This document shows positions 59,127-64,000 of a stretch of 64,000 bases of DNA, in pieces. Position 1 is the first letter of the stretch; the number at the start of each line of letters is the position of its first letter. This stretch comes from Mytilus galloprovincialis (taxonomy: Eukaryota > Mollusca > Bivalvia > Mytilida > Mytilidae). Where the stretch lies: the NCBI RefSeq assembly GCF_965363235.1, contig NC_134842.1, forward strand, positions 36,869,958 through 36,933,957. The letters run 5' to 3'. The translations under genes and the position numbers were made by a program. Under the pieces are notes generated by a model. It saw nothing but the letters and a program-made list of their open reading frames with translations, had not been told where the DNA came from and did not search any database.

Positions 59127-59440
59127 CAGAGACATATAATTATGTATTATAAAAGGTATGGCCAATTTCTGGTTTATTTGTTTCGTTATTTGGTTCCTAT
59201 ATGTTCAAATAAATTGATGAATTTGATTTAAAATCCTTGTTAATATCAGAGACATATAGTATTATATGTCTCTGTTAATATAGAAAAGCAAGTTAATCTT
59301 TTCATCTGCACGATAGTCCCTTCTCTATTTTGGGGTTGAAAAAAAATATCTTTAAAAAATGCGGGTTTGAGCCTATTTCTTCATTTTAATTTGGTAACAC
59401 GTTAATAGAGACATATAATTCTGATATGTCTCTGACGTTA
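59127..59440. repeat. AGAGACATATAAT inverted-repeat cluster
   Basis: CAGAGACATATAATTAT at 59127, a palindrome CAGAGACATATAGTATTATA then TGTCTCTG at 59250, and a second palindrome AGAGACATATAATTCTGATA then TGTCTCTG at 59408. The spacing suggests two short elements with such ends, or one with a nested copy. Confidence 0.6.
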
Positions 59441-59578
59441 AGCAATAAGTGACACTAATATGGTATATTTCCAATACTAAGGCCATACATTTGAAGCTGT
59501 TCAAAATTCTGTACATTATAGGTACGTGTATCAGATCGAACATTTTTTTTTAATTGTATATATAAAAAGAAGTACTAT

Positions 59579-59720
59579 AAGCAAGGACTTGTAACTTCTT
59601 ACTATACAAATCCTTGCTATAAATTATCTAGTATGAATGTCCACTGGACCGACCGTGCAAGTGCTGTATAGCCAGTCAAGGTCCTTAAAAACTTCCATTT
59701 GTTGTTGTCCACTGGAAATA
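59579..59720. repeat. Hairpin AGCAAGGACTTGTA plus dispersed repeat
   Basis: AGCAAGGACTTGTAACTTC and TATACAAATCCTTGCT form a hairpin of about 40 bases. Then GTATAGCCAGTCAAGGTCC and TTCCATTTGTTGTTGTCCAC follow, words known to me from mussel repeats. Confidence 0.55.
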
Positions 59721-60134
59721 AGCTCTTTAAAACACGAATCCCCGTTTACTTAATGCCAAATTTATTTGTTAATATTTTTAAAACTTTTTCTTATGATTTT
59801 ATCATAATATCTTTTTTATGAAATTTGTTGTGTGGTTGAACATGAAATTGACACCGATGCTACAAAGAAAATTTATGTAATGTCATCTGTTGCAATATAT
59901 ACTAAGTATTACACGTGGACAGGATGTTCCCAAGAAAATAAGTTATACACACCCCTTGGGTATACACACTACTGTCATATGGAAAATTACTGGGTCACCT
60001 GTAAGATGGCAATCAGCCATGCAACTAATCAGGTGACTGACCATGTCACTATATACAATTTAAAAAGTTTATCTTGAGATTAAATTGAAATATTCATTTT
60101 AATTACAAAAATTAAGAACTAAAGGATTTATCAT

Positions 60135-60300
60135 TATTGAATGAATGAATCAATCTTTATTGCATTAGCAACAACATTGCTTTAGCATAATACAAGGCAT
60201 ATATATATGACAAATATGACAGAATACAGAGAACAATTAAATAAATTAAATAATGCACTATTATGAAGTGAAATAATTTAACCAAATCGTATTATTTCCC
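60135..60300 (-). repeat. LINE 3'-end fragment
   Basis: In reverse: CCTTGTATTATGCTAAAGCA, then ATGTTGTTGCTAATGCAATA and AAGATTGATTCATTCATTC. An AATAAA-like word followed by a short tandem ATTC tail is typical of LINE 3' ends. Confidence 0.5.
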
Positions 60301-60842
60301 AAACGATTATATACATATTTTTTTTTATCTATATACCGGGAAAAAATTGAAAACTGTATTTATAATTTTAAATTTATTTTATAGAAATCCTTGTAGGTCT
60401 CACGAAATGGAACTCACTCATGCCTAATTAAGATTTATAAATTTATTGAAAAATATAACAAATTTAGTCTTGATATTAAATTACAGTTACCTTTCCGCGC
60501 TATAATTTATTTGATATGACATGAATTAATCAATTTTTGTTGAGGGATATAACGGTTTGTCCATACAACGTGTATGTAACGTTATTAGTATTTCACATAA
60601 CTTAATTGTTTTCGCCTTGAAGTGCTGCTCATTATTCAAAGTGTTTCAGACAAGATGTTGAAAATAATAATGTGCAAGATACTTTTTTCGATCATCGTGA
60701 AGTGATAATTGTAATTCCCATTCCTCCATGCACTCTACCCCTGTTCAATTGTATATTTATAATTCCTCATGCTTTAATTTACCCCCTCTTTGTGATTACC
60801 GTTATGCCAACAGAAACCCGGGACTTGATTTACATGTAAAAT

Positions 60843-60905
60843 CAGGAGCGGATCCAGCCATGATAAAGCATGTAAAGGGGGTTCCAACTACATGTCTCCA
60901 TTAAA
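60843..60905 (+). repeat. GGATCC/G-rich repeat R4, fragment
   Basis: GGAGCGGATCCAGCCATG and AAAGGGGGTTCCAACTAC, left part of the family only. Confidence 0.6.
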
Positions 60906-61084
60906 TAAGGGGTGTCGTAAATTGTCGCTGGGTTTCTGTTACCCCACCGTTTTCATATAATTTAGATTTCAAAAGTGTATAACTTTTCATATATATTGTG
61001 TAGGTTAAAATGTTATTTTTTCCCATATTGTTTGCGTTTTGCAATGTTTTGTTTGGTGTGTAATCATGGTAATGTAACAGTGCA

Positions 61085-61215
61085 CAGGGGCAGATCCAGC
61101 CATTTAAAAAAGGGGTGTCCAAATAAATGTCCCCATTCAAATGCATCGATCGGCCAAAACAAAAGGGGGGTTCCAACCCCCAGAACCCCCTCCCCCTCCT
61201 TCGACCTGTCACAGA
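61085..61215 (+). repeat. GGATCC/G-rich repeat R4
   Basis: GGGGCAGATCCAGCCATTTA, then ATGTCCCCATTCAAATGCAT, AAAGGGGGGTTCCAACCCCC and a C-rich end. Confidence 0.75.
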
Positions 61216-61627
61216 ATATAAATATTGAATGTTATTTAAAAGTCATTTACTAGTACTAGATCAGAGCACATGTTTTGGGATATATATGTCTAATTTACCG
61301 TATATAACTGCATGCGAGAAAATGAATAATACACCAGCTGATAATTGTCTCTTCTCTGCTAATTAAATATTCACTCTGATTTACTTGTGAGACCACCGAC
61401 ACTAATAATTACCTCAAAGTTAAAGGTGCTCCGTTACTGGGAAGATCATATCGGATCCGACCAATTTATTGGTTCCATTCCCCCATATAAGTCAACACGG
61501 CTCCTTAGAAAAAATGCATTGCAATGCGTCATAATTATCTGGACTACTAAGCACTTCCATATAACTTCGAAAACGGACAATAATTTATTTCACTGGATGA
61601 GACTGGGCTGACGGATTTTTTAATGGA

Positions 61628-62692
61628 TTGGTAATTTTTATTTTTTACACAAATTTACATGGCAAGATTCTTCACCTTTTTCACCCTACAAAATTCAAAT
61701 GGTTGCCGTACACATTACAGTCTTCCTTATATAATCTTGAAAATATTTTTAAAAATCTTAAGTGTGAGAATCTCCATCTTAAATTTTCTAAATTTATACT
61801 TGGTGTACACAAAAGGAGTGTCAATTTTGCTGTATTATCAGAACTGGGACGTTTCCCCTTACATTATGATATTGTAAAGTCAATTGTAAAATACTGGTAT
61901 AGATTTGAAAATCTTACAACTGAATTCAGTCTATTGAAAGATGCTTATAAATGCAGCCAAGAGCTTCACAAATCTAACATAACTTCTTGGTTCTCATTTG
62001 TTAAAAAAGTATTAGAAGTTTTTGAAATTAAACAAGAAGTAAAACATTTCGGACAATATAAATTTTTGAACATATCTAGTAAATTAATTCACACTAAATA
62101 TATTAGCAATTGGTATGCTAGCCAAAATAAAGCTTCCGATGGAAAACTGTTTAATTATGTGAAATTTAAGCAGAATTTTGGTTATGAAAATTATCTTTCT
62201 TTAATTAAGAACTTTGATTTTAGAAGATCTATATGCAAATTACGTATTTCTGCTCATAAGCTTCAAATTGAAGTTGGTCGTTTTTCAAATATTCCACGAA
62301 ATGAAAGAATTTGCAAAAAATGCTCCTCTGGCTGTGTTGAAGATGAAATCCATTTTTAACTAACTGTGAAAATTTTAAATCAGATAGAGATGCTCTCTTT
62401 GACTTTGTTTGTCAAAGAATTCCAAATTTTTCTACACTTGATAATCAGCATAAATTTATTTATTTATTAAACTGTGAAGACAATCAGGTCCTTAATGCTG
62501 TTGGTAAATTTATTAAAGTGAATATGAGTTAGTAATTGTATTGTAACTGTATGTAAAAAAAAATGTTTGTATCTATGTATCTATGCAAATCAATATTCTT
62601 TTGCCTTATTCATGTATACTCTGTATGCCCCTTGTGGGCCCTTAATTGGAAATAAAATATGTTCTGTTCTGTTCTGTTCTGTTCATTGTTAC
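61628..62692 (+). mobile_element. 5'-truncated LINE, C-terminal part of ORF2
   Basis: The 243-codon frame 61628-62359 contains LKFSKFILGVHKRSVNFAVL, then SELGRFPLHYDIVKSIVKYW. Near the end it has LRISAHKLQIEVGRFSNIPR and ERICKKCSSGCVEDEIHF. The frame then shifts by one base. The next frame reads TNCENFKSDRDALFDFVCQR and ends KFIKVNMS with TAG at 62532. Cys-x2-Cys...His...Cys is the zinc knuckle at the end of many LINE polymerases. The tail TGCCCCTTGTGGGCCCTTAA, an AATAAAAT word and a TGTTC pentamer repeat close the element at about 62692. Reverse transcriptase palm and endonuclease are absent. Confidence 0.85.
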
Positions 62693-62782
62693 ACCTACAC
62701 GAACTGAAAGATATGCATGTAAACATTTGGTATCATTCATTTTCTGTGACAACTCTTCATCAGTGACCTGAGTGTAAGGATG

Positions 62783-62935
62783 ACAGTGGCAGATCCAGAA
62801 CTTTTCATTTGGGGGGTGGGGGGGGGGGGGTGTGGCTTGCTCCAGTCATGCTTCAGTGATTCTCGATATAATCATGATAATCAACAAATTTTCACACGAA
62901 AAGGGAGGGTGGGGGGGGCTTTCCCCTTAATTAGA
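62783..62935 (+). repeat. G-rich repeat related to R4
   Basis: GTGGCAGATCCAGAACTTTT followed by a long G-rich run and later GGGAGGGTGGGGGGGGCTTT. Related to, but not the same as, the other R4 copies. Confidence 0.5.
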
Positions 62936-63631
62936 AATCTCTATTTTCAGACATAGGGTCATATAAATTTGCCTTTTGAAGAACTGAGATAAAAACATGA
63001 GACGGCTAATGAGTTTTCAGCTAATTTACATCATTGTACATTAAAATACATCATGAACATAATACATATGACATACACAATTATATATAGAGCCATTTAA
63101 AAAGCTATTTTTTGCAATACTTAAATAATGCCGGATCAAATCTTGATAATATATGTACCGGTAGTTAAAATTGTTAGCTTTAAACATTAAAAAATGAGCA
63201 CCCAAAGTTTAAAAATAAGAATGACCATTTAGTCTTTAATGTATGTGCTATTGCCATGAAACTAGGTCATTGTAGGTAAAATGTCATCTTTTCCCTTAAG
63301 TCTGAGTTCACGCCAATTATTAATTAATTAAAATTAGAATTAAAATTAGTCGAGTATAGCTACTCTATTAGGTCTCTAGTTTGGATAGTGTATAACTTGC
63401 AAATTAAAATCATACTCCCTCAAAATTTATTTCTTTAAATATTATGGATGAAATAGCAAGTAAGGGATGAAAATAAATTGGATAAATGTGGCAATTTTTT
63501 TTAGGTAAAGTAGTGATTTGGGATAGTTTGAAAAGGTAAAATATTAGTATGTCAAACTTAATTATAAACCCTTTAAAAATAAAATTATCCTTATTTTGAG
63601 TTATAGCTTATAGATTTTTCTATAATGTTGA

Positions 63632-63770
63632 TCAGAGGCGGATCCAGCCATTTAAATAGGTGGGGGTCCAACTTATGCTTCCATTCAAATGCATTGCTTG
63701 GCAAAAGAAAAGGGGTGGTTCCAACCCCCGGACCCCCCCCCTCCCCCCTTGGATCTGCCAATGTTGATGT
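63632..63770 (+). repeat. GGATCC/G-rich repeat R4
   Basis: GAGGCGGATCCAGCCATTTA at the left and, at the right, CCTTGGATCTGCCA, an inverted end. Between are CATTCAAATGCATTGC and GGTTCCAACCCCCGG. It is the best preserved copy with both ends. Confidence 0.8.
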
Positions 63771-63837
63771 GGTTCTGTCCCAAAAGTAGTACACTGCACT
63801 GTAAAAGTCTTTTTTTTGGATAGAGCCAGTGCAATTT

Positions 63838-64000
63838 TTACCTCACTGTTCTAATGGAACAGTAAGATTTTGCCATCACTTGGTGTCTGTTGTTGTTTGT
63901 CGTCGTCTGTCTGGTGTTCTCCTCTAAAACTACTTTACCAATTTCTACCAAACTTAAGCTGAATGATCCTTCATGTTATATCTATGGGTATCTAAAACAC
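63838..64000 (-). repeat. Helitron-like repeat R5, partial, runs off the window
   Basis: GCCATCACTTGGTGTCTG, then GTCGTCGTCTGTCTGG and CTCCTCTAAAACTACTTTAC, is the reverse of the R5 end (GACGACGACTACGG, CCAAGTGATG). Confidence 0.6.

Noticed and set aside
59832-60077. 81-codon plus-strand frame with cysteines
   Set aside because: No splice-site pairing, signal peptide or family likeness was found.

Overview
The window is nuclear DNA from an animal. It is AT-rich, gene-poor, intron-rich and full of short inverted-repeat elements. Several dispersed repeats have wording I associate with marine bivalves, above all mussels (Mytilus-like). Examples are the block with ACAACAACCCGACCAT, the GCCAATGAGACAACTCTC block, the GTAAACCAACTTATTTTCGC miniature element, and the CTCAAGAGCCTGAATCGCTC element. 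The species call rests on recalled repeat wording and was not searched.

The main gene lies on the minus strand between 33755 and 12002. I built it from ten exons whose splice sites and codon phases all agree, giving 592 residues. It encodes a type I membrane protein: signal peptide and a four-cysteine N-terminal segment, two C-type-lectin-like domains each split over two exons at the same phase, a PAN/apple-like domain, a stalk, one transmembrane helix, and a short acidic tail. It looks like a cell-surface recognition receptor of a mollusc. Its introns carry most of the repeats in the first half of the window. These include a 48-bp minisatellite, reverse-transcriptase remnants, a Helitron-like repeat, and a TIR element carrying clustered TGACCT half-sites. 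Just downstream, at 11606-11882 on the same strand, is an unrecognised secreted-type reading frame with a diverged neighbour at about 11000.

Left flank (1-11000): repeat fragments, a tRNA-derived SINE, a foldback, a 25-bp minisatellite, and a 3.1-kb element (7364-10480). That element has about 480-bp terminal inverted repeats, CACTGTG ends and a 5-bp duplication ACAAA, which recalls Transib/RAG-type transposons.

Right part (34000-64000): no convincing large host gene. It holds a possible tiny two-exon cysteine-rich gene (39357-40924) and many miniature inverted-repeat elements, five of which (counting one at 19672 further left) show TTA/TAA duplications and two TTAA. It also holds a composite tandem array (49270-50160), an unusual array of short TTTCCT/AGGAAA palindromes (50325-50830), a 2-kb long inverted repeat (57147-59125), and a 5'-truncated LINE (61628-62692) with a zinc-finger C terminus and a TGTTC tail. 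I recognised no LTR element, viral remnant, rRNA gene, true tRNA gene or CRISPR array.
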